Below, one piece after another: positions 28,238 through 37,101 of a stretch of DNA of 64,000 nt. Made by a program: the position numbers and the translations under genes. The stretch is from JADGRB01 sp036267635 (GTDB taxonomy: Bacteria > Myxococcota_A > Polyangia > Fen-1088). Within the stretch, counting starts at the first letter, position 1. The number at the start of each line of letters is the position of its first letter. Below the pieces are notes generated by a model. That model had not been told where the DNA came from and made no database searches. It was given only the letters and a program-made list of their open reading frames with translations. Location: positions 60,986 to 124,985 of the forward strand of contig DATAVR010000032.1 in the NCBI GenBank assembly GCA_036267635.1, written 5' to 3'.

Positions 28238-28864
28238 CTACGCGGAGGCGAAGCCGCGGAGAAGGGCCAAACCGGCGGCCTGGCTCTTTTCCGGGTGAAA
28301 CTGCGTGCCGAAGACGTTGCCCCGGCGGACGGCGGCGCAGAACGCCACGCCGTGCTCGCTGGTCAGGGCCACGTCCTCGGGCCGCTCGGGATCGGGAAAG
28401 TAGCTGTGCACGAAGTAGAAAAAGGCGCCGTCGGCGACGCCGGCGCCGGCCGCCGGCCCGCGCCGCGTCTGGTTCCACCCCATGTGCGGGATCTTCAGCC
28501 CGGGCCGGTCGACGAAGCGCCGGACCCGACCGGGCAGGATCCCGAAGCCGCGCGCCTCCGGGTTCTCGTCGCTGCGCTCGAACAAGAGCTGCATGCCGAT
28601 GCAGATCCCGAAGAACGGCCGCCCGCTGTCGATGAAGCCGCGTATCCCTTGGCGGAGCGCGCCGCCACGGTGATCCAGCGCGGCGGCGCAGGCGCCGAAG
28701 GCCCCCTGCCCGGGGACCACCAGCTTGTCGGCGCGGGCCAGGAGGTCGGGGTCGGCGCTGACCACGGCCTCCGCCCCGACGCTGGTGAGCGCCTTTTCCA
28801 CGCTGCGGAGGTTGCCGCTGCCGAGATCGGCGACGACGATCTTCCCCCTCGCTTCGCCGTTCAC
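28238..28864 (-). CDS. hisH: Imidazole glycerol phosphate synthase glutamine amidotransferase subunit
   Basis: 208 residues, class I glutamine amidotransferase. The nucleophile is Cys88 in FFGICIGMQLLFE, the oxyanion segment is VVPGQGAFG, and the His/Glu of the triad are in GTQFHPEKSQ. PHMGWNQ is typical of HisH. It releases ammonia from glutamine for HisF. It overlaps the hisB stop as ATGA. Confidence 0.95.
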   Translation of the reverse strand: MNGEARGKIVVADLGSGNLRSVEKALTSVGAEAVVSADPDLLARADKLVVPGQGAFGACAAALDHRGGALRQGIRGFIDSGRPFFGICIGMQLLFERSDENPEARGFGILPGRVRRFVDRPGLKIPHMGWNQTRRGPAAGAGVADGAFFYFVHSYFPDPERPEDVALTSEHGVAFCAAVRRGNVFGTQFHPEKSQAAGLALLRGFASA

Positions 28865-29457
28865 GCGGTGAGCGTCCCTTTGGTCGACGGCACGCCGACC
28901 ACCCGGGGATCGATCCGCACCGCCGCCGAGGCGGCGCGGGCGAAGGCCTTGAACAGCGCCTCGATCATGTGGTGGGCGTTCTCGCCGTAGCGAACCTCGA
29001 GGTGCAGGTTGCAGAGCGCCGCGGCGACGAAGCCGCCGAAGAACTCACGGCCGAGCTCGACGTCGAACGTCCCGACCACGCGTCCCTTCAGCTGGTCGGC
29101 CCGGTAGACGAAGGCGGCGCGGCCGCTGAAGTCGACGGCCGCCGAGACCAGCGCCTCATCCATGGGGACGGTCGCCTCGCCGAAGCGGGCGATGCCGCTG
29201 CGATCGCCGAGCGCCTCGCGAAACGCCTGACCCAGACAGATCCCGACGTCCTCGACGGTGTGGTGGGGGTCGACCTCCACGTCGCCGGTGGCGTCGACCT
29301 CCAGATCGAAGAGGCCGTGGCGCGCCACCGCCTCCAGCATGTGGTTGAAGAAGGGCACCGGCGTGGCGATCCGCCGCTGTCCCGTTCCGTCGAGCGCCAG
29401 CGTCAGCGCGATGGCGGTCTCGGAGGTCTTGCGCTTGATGGCCGCTCGACGCGTCAT
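28861..29457 (-). CDS. hisB: Imidazoleglycerol-phosphate dehydratase
   Basis: 198 residues, monofunctional IGPD. The manganese-binding motifs are present twice: HHTVEDVGI (about 67-75) and NAHHMIEALFKAFARA (about 160-175), with FFNHMLEAVARHGLFDL near the start. It dehydrates IGP to imidazole acetol phosphate. It is the first gene of the minus-strand his run; the phosphatase domain found fused in enterobacterial HisB is absent, and hisG, hisD and hisC are not in this window. Confidence 0.95.
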   Translation of the reverse strand: MTRRAAIKRKTSETAIALTLALDGTGQRRIATPVPFFNHMLEAVARHGLFDLEVDATGDVEVDPHHTVEDVGICLGQAFREALGDRSGIARFGEATVPMDEALVSAAVDFSGRAAFVYRADQLKGRVVGTFDVELGREFFGGFVAAALCNLHLEVRYGENAHHMIEALFKAFARAASAAVRIDPRVVGVPSTKGTLTA

Positions 29458-29598
29458 GGGCGCGAAATCTTACCCCGCCGGGGGTGAGGCGCAAATCCGT
29501 CAGCCGGTCGCAGGCCGGGAGCTTGGCGAGATCCTGCCGAAACTCTGGCGATATCTTCAAGGATTCACGACGCCGAGCGATATACTCGAAGACCCTCC

Positions 29599-30561
29599 TT
29601 GACCAAGCGCGGTCGCAGCCCGGTGCTCGGGTACAACCACAACCTCCGCTACGGCGGGCGCACCTTTCACGTTCAGACGGAGGATTCGGGGCAGGGGTAC
29701 GCGCGCCTCTACACGCACCTCTTCTTCGAGGGGACCATCCTCTCCTCGAAGAAGCAGGAATACGATCCCGAGGCGCCCGAGGATTCCGTGCGCGCGCTGA
29801 TGCAGAAGCTCCACAAGTCGATGATCAGGGAGCTGACCCACCGAGAGCACGACGCGCGCATCGGCGGGTTCTTCATCGCGCGCGGCGAGCCGGCGATGCT
29901 GGAAGATCGGTCGGCGCCGGTGATCGTCGAGGTGGCGGCGTCGGTGGCGGTCTCCGTCGCGCCCGAGCCGGTGGCCGCGCCTGCACCGCCGGAGGCCGTC
30001 CCCGCGCCGGCGCGCCCGAAGATGACCCCCAAGCCGGTGGTGGTGATCCAGCCGGCGATGCTCAAACGCTCGCCGGTGCAGGTCTCCAACCCGGCCGACG
30101 GCGTGGTCGTGCGCCGCAACGTGGTCATCAACGTCGGCGGGGGACAGCCGCCTGTCCAGGGGACGATCAACCCGGCGGCGGGGGCAAACGGGCCCTCGCC
30201 CGCACCGCCCACGCGCCCGCGGGCCGGCGCGCACTACGCCGTCCGCGACGGGGGAGGGTTCGTCACCGGCAATCGTGCCCGCGCCAGCGAAGCCCAGGCC
30301 CAATCGCAGCCGCTCGCCTCGTCGCGCGACATTCGGATGCCCTGGGAGACGCCGGGCCCGATGCGGATCTCGCAGCCGATTGCCGTCCAGCCGATCGCCG
30401 ACGCACCGGTCGGGGCCAGCTCGGGAAAGATCCGCATGCCCTGGGATCCTCCTGCGCCGGCGCTGCCCGAGGCGTTCGCCGGCGACCTGGTGTCGGACAA
30501 GAGCCTCGACGAGGTGATCCTCGAGTACCTCGCCGATGACGGCGAGCCCGAAGACCGTTGA
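29599..30561 (+). CDS. Conserved protein of unknown function (GYNHNLRYGGRTFHVQTE family)
   Basis: 320 residues from a TTG at 29599; no in-frame ATG precedes it. The first 95 residues look like a compact domain (VLGYNHNLRYGGRTFHVQTED, YARLYTHLFFEGTILSSKK, MQKLHKSMIRELTHREHD) that I associate with Myxococcota genomes but cannot name functionally. The rest is a low-complexity Pro/Ala region with two copies of an (I)RMPW(E/D)(T/P)P motif and an acidic C-terminal helix (LVSDKSLDEVILEYLADD). The repeated motif and acidic tail suggest protein-protein contact. No signal peptide, so probably cytoplasmic. It is divergent from hisB and convergent with the next gene across a repeat array. Confidence 0.75.
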   Translation: MTKRGRSPVLGYNHNLRYGGRTFHVQTEDSGQGYARLYTHLFFEGTILSSKKQEYDPEAPEDSVRALMQKLHKSMIRELTHREHDARIGGFFIARGEPAMLEDRSAPVIVEVAASVAVSVAPEPVAAPAPPEAVPAPARPKMTPKPVVVIQPAMLKRSPVQVSNPADGVVVRRNVVINVGGGQPPVQGTINPAAGANGPSPAPPTRPRAGAHYAVRDGGGFVTGNRARASEAQAQSQPLASSRDIRMPWETPGPMRISQPIAVQPIADAPVGASSGKIRMPWDPPAPALPEAFAGDLVSDKSLDEVILEYLADDGEPEDR

Positions 30562-30572
30562 AGGTCTTTTGC

Positions 30573-30670
30573 AAGTCCGCTGACCAAGTCCGCTGACCAG
30601 GGTCCGCTGACCAGGGTCTGCTGACCAACGTCCGCTGACCGGGCGATCCGCTGACCGGGCGATCCGCTCA
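30573..30670. repeat. Degenerate 13-16 base tandem repeat between convergent genes
   Basis: Six units share the core tccgctgacc (one has tctgctgacc): 30573-30585, 30586-30598, 30599-30612, 30613-30626, 30627-30640 and 30641-30656, with a partial seventh running into the stop codon of the minus-strand gene. Unit length grows from 13 to 16. There are no spacers, so this is not a CRISPR array. It fills the whole gap between two convergent genes. Confidence 0.85.
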
Positions 30671-32755
30671 GTCGATCCGCGCGACCACCGCCGCATCGCC
30701 GTCGACGACCACCCGATCGTCGTCCTCGAAGGCGGTCGAGGCGCCGGCGGCGCCGACGACCGCCGGGATCCCACGCTCGCGGGCCTGCGCGGCGACGTGG
30801 CCGAGCGGCCCCCCCGTCTCGACGACCAGCGCCCCCGCATAAATGAGCGGCAGCTCCGTCGGCAACAGCGTTCGCGCGACGATCACCTCCGGCTCGGCGT
30901 CGCCGCGCGGTTTCATGTCGTGGGGGGGCTCCTCGTGGTTCCAGATCCGGACGCGGCCGATGCAGACGCCGCCCGCGCCGGGTTGGCCACGGACGATCCC
31001 CGAGGCCTCGTCCGTCGGGCCGGCCCCGGCGAGCGAGGGTGGCGCGGCGCGTGCGGCGGCGTCGGCCCGGTGCGCTTCGTCGGCCAGACGCGCCGTCTCC
31101 TCGCGCGTCAGCGCCGACTCACCGCGCACCTGCCGGCGGAGCAGATCGAGCGGCACCCAGAAGACGTCGTCGGCGCGCCGGAGCACCCCGCGGGCGGCGA
31201 GGCGCACCCCTTCCAGCAACAGCGCGCGCCGAACGTGCGCCTGCGCCCGCGCATAGAGCGCGTCGTCGTCCTCGGCGGCGGCCGCGGCGGAGCGCGCCGC
31301 CGCGAGCAACCTGTCCCAGTCGGCGCGATCGTCCTCGGGCAGCGTCGCCCGGATCGATTCCGCGGCCGTCCGCCAGCCGTCGGAGCCTGGTTCGTCGTCG
31401 GCTCGGCCGAGCGCGCGCAGCCGTCGGTCCAGGCGGATGGGGGTCTCGAACCAGGTCGGCACCGCCACGTCCCAGCAGGGCGACTCGTCGCCGAAGCGAT
31501 CGAGGTAGACGGCGCGCGCGGCGGCCTGGGCGGCCGGATCCGTCGCGCGCGAAAACGCGCGGGCGAGCTCGGTGCGCGCGCGGGCCGCCGAGGGGACTCC
31601 GGCGAGGAGCGCCGGGAGCGGCGCCGTCGCGTCGATGCCCTGGCGGCGCAGAAAATCGGCGAGCGCGGCGCGGGCCTGCCGCGCGGCCGGCTGAACGACG
31701 CCGAACAGCGGCTCGTAGAGGGCGACGAAGGCCGCCAGCGCCTCCTCCAGCGATTCGAACGACTGCCGTGTCAGCCGCGCGTCGGCCAGGGCGCTCAGCT
31801 CCGCCAGCGCCCGCGCCGCCGAGGCCGCGGCCGGTCGCTTCGCGCCCGGTGCGCCGGGGGCGTGCGCGTAGAAGAGATACCCGTCGACGATCTTCTGCCG
31901 AAGGCCGGTGTCGCAAGCGCCGTCGACCAGCGCCACCAGGCCAGCCTGGGCGGGCGAGAGCGGAAGCGGATTGTGGGCCGCGTCCCAGCGCCAGCCGAGG
32001 AGCTCGCGGGGCACGGTCCTGGCACGCGCCGGGCGCCGGTAGGGGCGCATCTGCAAATAGGTGACCTCGGCGCCGGTCGCCATCCACTCGATCTCGACCG
32101 GACCGTGCAGGGCCGTCAGGCGGACCAGCGCCGCCTGGAGCTGCGCCCGCGCGCCGGTGGCGTCGCCGTGGTGGGTCTCGATCGCGGGCGCGCCGTGGGA
32201 CGAATCGAGCGCGGCGACGCCGGCGGCGTCCCCGACGGTGAAGGGGTGAATGAGCACCGCGAACCCGAGCGAATCGATCGAAGCTCTTCGTCGCGAAAGA
32301 TAAGCGAGCACCCCGGGCGCCAGCGCCGAGGCGAGGACCGCCCGCAGGGCGCCGTCGACGTCCGCGGCGCCGACGTCGAGCCGCGAGAGAAACAGCCCCG
32401 CCCCGAGCGTGTCGGCGTCGTCCTCCATCGCCGCCGACGAGCGGACCGAGAACCGCATGCCCGCCCGGTCGACGAGCGCGTCGAGCTCGTCCGTCAGCGA
32501 CGCGCGGAACCCCGCCGGCCACCCCGCCTCGGCCACCGCGCGCGCCGCCTGCCCCAGCGAAGCGAGGGCGCCCGGTTCAGCCAGCGTCGGCGGCAGCGGC
32601 GGGCCTGCCGCGCGCAGCGCCGCGAACAGCTCGGAAGTCACCACGATGGCCGGCGGCACCCGCAGCCCGGACTCCGACAACCTCAGCAACGAACGCGCCT
32701 TGCCGCCGATCTCGTCGCGCGGCGACGCCGGACCGAGCCGCAGACAAAAGCTCAT
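30668..32755 (-). CDS. PEP-synthase / rifampin-phosphotransferase-like protein with a shortened ATP-binding domain
   Basis: 695 residues. The N-terminus matches the PPDK/PEP-synthase ATP-binding domain (IGGKARSLLRLSESGLRVPPAIVV; FSVRSSAAMEDDADTLGAGLF; ending IEWMATGAEVTYLQMRPY). The C-terminus is the swivelling phosphohistidine domain (TGGPLGHVAAQARERGIPAVVG, with the His). Between them lies an Ala/Arg-rich helical region, and no PEP/pyruvate TIM barrel is present. That order is the one in rifampin phosphotransferases. The ATP-binding domain lacks about 70 residues that normally follow the strand before GVxFT. Activity and substrate are uncertain. It is divergent from a methyltransferase-like gene across 18 bases. 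Confidence 0.78.
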   Translation of the reverse strand: MSFCLRLGPASPRDEIGGKARSLLRLSESGLRVPPAIVVTSELFAALRAAGPPLPPTLAEPGALASLGQAARAVAEAGWPAGFRASLTDELDALVDRAGMRFSVRSSAAMEDDADTLGAGLFLSRLDVGAADVDGALRAVLASALAPGVLAYLSRRRASIDSLGFAVLIHPFTVGDAAGVAALDSSHGAPAIETHHGDATGARAQLQAALVRLTALHGPVEIEWMATGAEVTYLQMRPYRRPARARTVPRELLGWRWDAAHNPLPLSPAQAGLVALVDGACDTGLRQKIVDGYLFYAHAPGAPGAKRPAAASAARALAELSALADARLTRQSFESLEEALAAFVALYEPLFGVVQPAARQARAALADFLRRQGIDATAPLPALLAGVPSAARARTELARAFSRATDPAAQAAARAVYLDRFGDESPCWDVAVPTWFETPIRLDRRLRALGRADDEPGSDGWRTAAESIRATLPEDDRADWDRLLAAARSAAAAAEDDDALYARAQAHVRRALLLEGVRLAARGVLRRADDVFWVPLDLLRRQVRGESALTREETARLADEAHRADAAARAAPPSLAGAGPTDEASGIVRGQPGAGGVCIGRVRIWNHEEPPHDMKPRGDAEPEVIVARTLLPTELPLIYAGALVVETGGPLGHVAAQARERGIPAVVGAAGASTAFEDDDRVVVDGDAAVVARID

Positions 32756-32773
32756 GGTAGTTTCCGCCGGGCG

Positions 32774-33313
32774 ATGCGCGGCCCGTTGCTCTCCGGTCCT
32801 CTCGGCAGCCAGCTGACGCTGGAGGCGCTGCTGCGCTGGACCGCCGACCGTGAGCCGGTCGTGGTGCTCGGCCCCCCCTGGTTGGGCGCGGCGGTCGCGC
32901 GGGGCGGACGGACCTTGCTGCTCGTCGAGAGCGAGCTGCGGCCGCAGGCTTTGCGCGCACAGCGGCGCGCCCGGAAGGAGACCCAGCCGCTCGACGTCGC
33001 GCTGGCCGCCGCGGAGCTGCCGTTCCCCCGCGGCACGCTGTCGGCGCTGGTCGTCGAGAACGCCGCCGGGTTGCCGGCCGAGGAGGCCGAACGCTGGATC
33101 GCGGCGCTGACGCCGATGTTGCGGCCGGGCGGGCGGTTGATCGCCGCCGACGCGACCTCGAACGACGCCGCCGCGGCGCGGGTGGCCGGCGCGTTTCTCT
33201 CCGCGGCTCTGACCGAGATCGTCCAGGAGTGGCCGCGCGAGGGGGCCGTGCTCACCGTCGGTGTCGCGCCCGCGGCCGCGATCGTGTCGGCGCGCTTCGA
33301 TTCTCCTTCCTGA
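32774..33313 (+). CDS. Degenerate SAM-methyltransferase-like protein
   Basis: 179 residues. The strand order resembles a class I methyltransferase: VVVLGPPWLGAAVA in place of the glycine motif, LLLVESELRP (acidic end of strand 2), LPFPRGTLSALVVENAAGL (motif around strand 4) and ALTPMLRPGGRLIAAD (the familiar LxPGGxL turn). The usual GxGxG is not intact, so it may have lost SAM binding or be distant. The ATG at 32774 faces the divergent PEP-synthase-like gene 18 bases away, so the pair may share a promoter region. I assign no substrate. Confidence 0.6.
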   Translation: MRGPLLSGPLGSQLTLEALLRWTADREPVVVLGPPWLGAAVARGGRTLLLVESELRPQALRAQRRARKETQPLDVALAAAELPFPRGTLSALVVENAAGLPAEEAERWIAALTPMLRPGGRLIAADATSNDAAAARVAGAFLSAALTEIVQEWPREGAVLTVGVAPAAAIVSARFDSPS

Positions 33314-33371
33314 CTCGCGCTCACGCGAACAGCCTAGCGCGGAAAACCGCGCCGTATAATGACCCCCGGCG

Positions 33372-34658
33372 ATGTCGCGGCGGTGGAGCTTGGCTCTCGG
33401 ACTGTCGGTGCTGGTCCACCTGGCCCTGGTCGGGATGGGGCTGGGCCTCGGCGCGCGCCGGCTCAGCGGACCGGTCGACATCGAGATCACCGGCCTCAAG
33501 CTCGACGAGCTCAAGGACCTGCCGCTCGGCGGTCCGGCGGGCGGACGCGGCGCCGGCCATGTTCCGCGGCGCGCCCACCGCCGCGCGCCCGCACCGCCCT
33601 CCGAAGGGACGCTGGCCGCCGAGGCCGACGCACGCGAGCGTGCCGGGCGCCGATCGCCGATGGAGGACGACGACGCGCCGGCGCCGAGCAGCGATCTGTC
33701 GACCTACGGGCCGAAGGGCTCGCGCCTGACCGTGCTCCTTCGCCTCGACCGGCTGCGGGGGACCGACTACGTTGCGCCGGTCGACGCGCTGTTGGCGCGG
33801 CTGCCCGATCGACGCGATCTCCTCGAGGGGACCGACCTCGATCTCTTCCAGTCGTTCGACGCGCTGTTGATCGCCACGCCGCACCCGCTCGATCCGAGCG
33901 TGACGTTCCTGGCGGCGCGCCATCACCTCGACGACGCCCAGCTGCGCGCCGCCCTCGGTCGCGGCGCCAAGGCGACCGATCGGGTGATCGCCTGGCGCAG
34001 CGAGGGGGGCCGACCGGTCGGCGAGCGCCGTCCGCGCCGGGGTCTGCCGCCGGGAGCACCGGCGACACGCGACGACCGGATCATCGTCCTGGCGGCGCCT
34101 GGCTTGGCGGTCGTCACGCCGCCGGCCTACCGCAGCTTACTGATGGCGCCGCGCGCTCCGGCGCCGCCGCAGGCCGATGCGGGTGCCGCGCCCGACGGCG
34201 GCAGCGCCGACGGCGGCGCGCCCGGTGCGGTCGATTGGACCACGATGCTCTGGCGGATCGACGCCGAGGAGGGGCTCATGCCGCCCGACGGCGCCTTGAT
34301 GGTGAGCGCGGTCGACATCTTCAAGACAGCCGGCGGAGCGGGCCTGCCGCCGGTGTTCTACGGGATGGAGGTCCCGGCGGCGCTCAGCGCCGTGGTCGGC
34401 TTCGATGACGACGGAACCTTTCTCGATCTCGAGGGGCATTTTCCGACCGACGGACCGGCGCACCACTGGGAGGACGAGTGGCCGACGATCCGGCAAAAAC
34501 TCGCCGGCAACACCTTCGTGCTGCTCGGTGGCTTCTCGCAGCTGGTGACCCGCGCGGCGCTGACGCGCGAGGGGAGCACGATCCGCCTGCATGTCACCGG
34601 GACGCCCGACGAAACGCAGCGCGTGCTGGCGCTGGCGCTTCACCTGATCGGCGGATGA
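33372..34658 (+). CDS. Membrane-anchored protein of unknown function
   Basis: 428 residues. One N-terminal membrane helix (SLALGLSVLVHLALVGMGLGLGA) has the SxxxH that TonB proteins also carry, followed by an Arg/Ala/Pro-rich linker (about 55-105). The rest (about 110-428) looks globular, with LTVLLRLDRLRGTDY, FQSFDALLIATPHPLDPSVTFLAARH, and a last part that alternates strands and helices. A low-complexity Ala/Gly/Asp insertion is at about 265-285. I recognise no family or catalytic site. By pattern it would be attached to the inner membrane with its bulk in the periplasm. Confidence 0.7.
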   Translation: MSRRWSLALGLSVLVHLALVGMGLGLGARRLSGPVDIEITGLKLDELKDLPLGGPAGGRGAGHVPRRAHRRAPAPPSEGTLAAEADARERAGRRSPMEDDDAPAPSSDLSTYGPKGSRLTVLLRLDRLRGTDYVAPVDALLARLPDRRDLLEGTDLDLFQSFDALLIATPHPLDPSVTFLAARHHLDDAQLRAALGRGAKATDRVIAWRSEGGRPVGERRPRRGLPPGAPATRDDRIIVLAAPGLAVVTPPAYRSLLMAPRAPAPPQADAGAAPDGGSADGGAPGAVDWTTMLWRIDAEEGLMPPDGALMVSAVDIFKTAGGAGLPPVFYGMEVPAALSAVVGFDDDGTFLDLEGHFPTDGPAHHWEDEWPTIRQKLAGNTFVLLGGFSQLVTRAALTREGSTIRLHVTGTPDETQRVLALALHLIGG

Positions 34659-34671
34659 GCCTGAGCGGCCC

Positions 34672-34709
34672 CCCTGCGAGCCCGCAGGGCGTCGGCGTCC
34701 GCGGACGCC
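34672..34709. terminator. Two hairpins in a convergent gap, possible bidirectional terminator
   Basis: CCCTGCG/CGCAGGG (34672-34689, loop agcc) and the perfect palindrome GGCGTCCGCGGACGCC (34694-34709) lie between the stop codons of two convergent genes. No clear U tract follows either stem, so termination is suggested by position and structure only. Confidence 0.4.
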
Positions 34710-34719
34710 GCAGGATAAG

Positions 34720-37101
34720 TCACTGGCAGGTCATCGGGAACTGCACGCCGACGCCGACGACGCCGCCGCCGCCGCTCGACGAGGGGATCGTTCCCGTTAC
34801 CACGTGCCCGACGGTGTCGGTGAGCGTCACCGACATCCCGCCGACCGCGGTCCCGAAGTCCCAGTAGCCGAAGGCCTGTGTGGCGGTGTGCCCACCGGCG
34901 ACCGCCTTGGCCACCGGGAAGGTGACGTTCTGGAAGTAGATCTGCTGCGACGATCCGTTGAACACGCCGGCGATGTTCCCGGTCACCGGGCAGTCGACCG
35001 CCTTCCAGGTCACGCCGCTCTTGGCGTCGCCGGTGGCCGTCCCCTGGCCGAGGCCGAGCGCCGCCGCGGCCGACAGGCTGAGATCGATGTGGCTCGCGGT
35101 CGGGCAGGTCGCACATTCATCGACAATCGTTGCGGTGATCGTCTTGCCCATCCAGCTGACGTCGACGCACATGCCGCAGTAGGTTCCCTGGCCGAAGGTG
35201 CCGATGGGGAAGGCGGCAAAGTACTGCGTGCCAGTGTTGGGGACGGTGTCGGTGATCCCCGTCGGGCAGGTGCCGCCGTTGTTGCTGCCGGTCTCCGCGC
35301 CGCAGTAGCCGCAGTAGGTCTTGTTGCCGGTGCAGCTGCCGCTCGGCTTGGTCCCCTGGCCGAACCAGTAGCAGGTGATCTCGCCGCTCGACGACGACGG
35401 GCCTCCGCTCCAGGTGCAGGGCCCCGTGCTGGTCGTGCCGCAGGTGCCGTTGGAGGTGCTGCAGGTCTGGCCGCTGCCGCAGGGGCCACAGGTGGCGCCG
35501 CCGCCGCCGCACAAGCTGTTCGTCTCGCTGGCGTAAGGGAGGCAGACGCTGCCGTTGCAGCAGCCGCTGCCGCAGGAGCCGGCGTTGCAGACGCACTTCC
35601 CCGAGGCGCAGGTCGTCCCCGTCGCGCAGGCGGCACAGGCGACGCCGCCGGTGCCGCAGGTTGCGTTCGACGACGTCTGGCACTTGCCGCTCGAATCGCA
35701 GCAGCCGTTCGGGCAGGAGCCGGCGTTGCAGACGCACTTGCCCGCGCTGCAGGCCTGGCCGTTCGGGCAGGTCGCGCACATGGCGCCGCCGGTGCCGCAA
35801 CTCCCCATCCCCTGTCCGCTCGGCATCAAGCAGGTCGTGCCGCTGCAGCAGCCGCCGCTGCAGGAGCCGGCGTTGCAAACGCACTGGCCGTTGCCACAGG
35901 CCTGGCCGGTCGCGCAGGCTGCGCAGGCGGCGCCCCCGGTGCCGCAGGTCGTGGTGCCGGAGGTCTGGCACTGGCCGTTCTTGTCGCAGCAGCCGCTCGG
36001 GCAGGAGGCGGCGTCGCAGATGCACTGCCCTTGCGCGCTGCACTCCTGCTGGTTGCCGCAGGCGGTGCAGGTGCCGCCGTTGGCGCCGCAGGTCGTCTTC
36101 GAGGCGGTCACGCAAGCGCCGTTCGAACAGCAGCCGCCGCAGCTCGCGCCGCCACAGCTGCAGGCGCCGCCGCTGCAGGCCTGCCCCGACGCGCAGGTGC
36201 CGCAGGCGGCGCCCTTCGATCCGCAGGCGCTGGTGCTCTGCGCCGAGGTGGCGACGCACTTTCCGGTCGCGTCACAGCAGCCGCCCGAGCACGAGGTGGG
36301 GGTGCAGCCGCAGCCGCCGGCTGCGCCGCAGGCCTGGCCGCTCGCGCAGGTGGCGCAGATGGCGCCGCTGGTCCCGCAGCTCCCCGTCGATTGGGCGGCG
36401 TAGCGGACGCACTTCCCCGTCGCGTCACAGCAGCCGGTCGCGCAGGAGCCGGCGTTGCAGACGCAAGCGCCCGTGGCGTCGCAGCTCTGGCCGTCGCCGC
36501 AAGGGGCGCAGGACGCGCCGCCCTTCCCGCAGGCGGCGGCGGTGGGCGTGGCGCACTGGCCGGTCGAGTCGCAGCAGCCTGCAGGACACGAGCCCGCGTT
36601 GCAGGCGCAGGCGCCGGCGCTGCAGGCCTGGCCGTCGGCGCAGGTGATGCAGGCCGCGCCGTTTTTCCCGCAGGCCGACGTCGATTGCGTGGTGACGCAG
36701 CCACCGGTGTCGTCGCAGCAACCGCTCGGACAGGAGGTGGCGTCACAGGCGCCGCTCCCGGAGCCCCCGGTACCGACGCCGTTGCCGCCAGTCCCGGCGC
36801 CGCCCGAGCCGTTCGCGCCGCCGGCACCGTTCGCGCCGCCGGCACCGCTCGCGCCGCCGGCACCGTTCGCGCCGCCGGCGCCGTTCGCGCCGCCGGTGAC
36901 GCCGGCACCGCCCGAGCCGTTCGATCCGCCGTTGCCTGACGCGCCGGCGCCGCCTGTTCCGTTGCTGCCGCCCGATCCGTTGGCGCCGCCCGAGCTTCCG
37001 GTCTCCCCCGCGTCAGGAAGCTGGATCGGCTTGTTGCAACCGGCCGCAGAGAGCGTGCCGACGGAGAATGAGAGCAAAAACAAAAGTGAACGAGGACGCA
37101 T
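34720..37101 (-). CDS. Cys-rich modular lipoprotein with C-terminal expansin-like domain
   Basis: 793 residues from the ATG at 37101. A lipoprotein signal (LLSFSVGTLSAAGC) is followed by a Gly/Asn/Ser/Thr/Ala linker (about 30-115) of repeated GGANGA units. Next come nine tandem modules of about 45-50 residues, nearly all with ten Cys (C..C..CC..C..C..C..C..C..C; typical start CNAGSCPxGCCD, typical end GQACSxGxC). The last 190 residues resemble an expansin or RlpA-type double-psi barrel: YCGYCGAETG, TYCGMCVDV, and VDECATCPTASHIDLS with the conserved acidic residue. Expansins loosen polysaccharide networks without hydrolysis. The protein would be surface-tethered by its lipid. Substrate and disulfide pattern are unknown. 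Confidence 0.8.
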   Translation of the reverse strand: MRPRSLLFLLSFSVGTLSAAGCNKPIQLPDAGETGSSGGANGSGGSNGTGGAGASGNGGSNGSGGAGVTGGANGAGGANGAGGASGAGGANGAGGANGSGGAGTGGNGVGTGGSGSGACDATSCPSGCCDDTGGCVTTQSTSACGKNGAACITCADGQACSAGACACNAGSCPAGCCDSTGQCATPTAAACGKGGASCAPCGDGQSCDATGACVCNAGSCATGCCDATGKCVRYAAQSTGSCGTSGAICATCASGQACGAAGGCGCTPTSCSGGCCDATGKCVATSAQSTSACGSKGAACGTCASGQACSGGACSCGGASCGGCCSNGACVTASKTTCGANGGTCTACGNQQECSAQGQCICDAASCPSGCCDKNGQCQTSGTTTCGTGGAACAACATGQACGNGQCVCNAGSCSGGCCSGTTCLMPSGQGMGSCGTGGAMCATCPNGQACSAGKCVCNAGSCPNGCCDSSGKCQTSSNATCGTGGVACAACATGTTCASGKCVCNAGSCGSGCCNGSVCLPYASETNSLCGGGGATCGPCGSGQTCSTSNGTCGTTSTGPCTWSGGPSSSSGEITCYWFGQGTKPSGSCTGNKTYCGYCGAETGSNNGGTCPTGITDTVPNTGTQYFAAFPIGTFGQGTYCGMCVDVSWMGKTITATIVDECATCPTASHIDLSLSAAAALGLGQGTATGDAKSGVTWKAVDCPVTGNIAGVFNGSSQQIYFQNVTFPVAKAVAGGHTATQAFGYWDFGTAVGGMSVTLTDTVGHVVTGTIPSSSGGGGVVGVGVQFPMTCQ

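Noticed and set aside
30573..30670. CRISPR-like array
   Set aside because: Units follow each other without spacers and differ in length; no cas genes are present.
34804..36939. Plus-strand frame of 711 codons rich in Ala and Gly
   Set aside because: It is the mirror of the Cys-rich modules on the other strand; repetitive composition comes from them.
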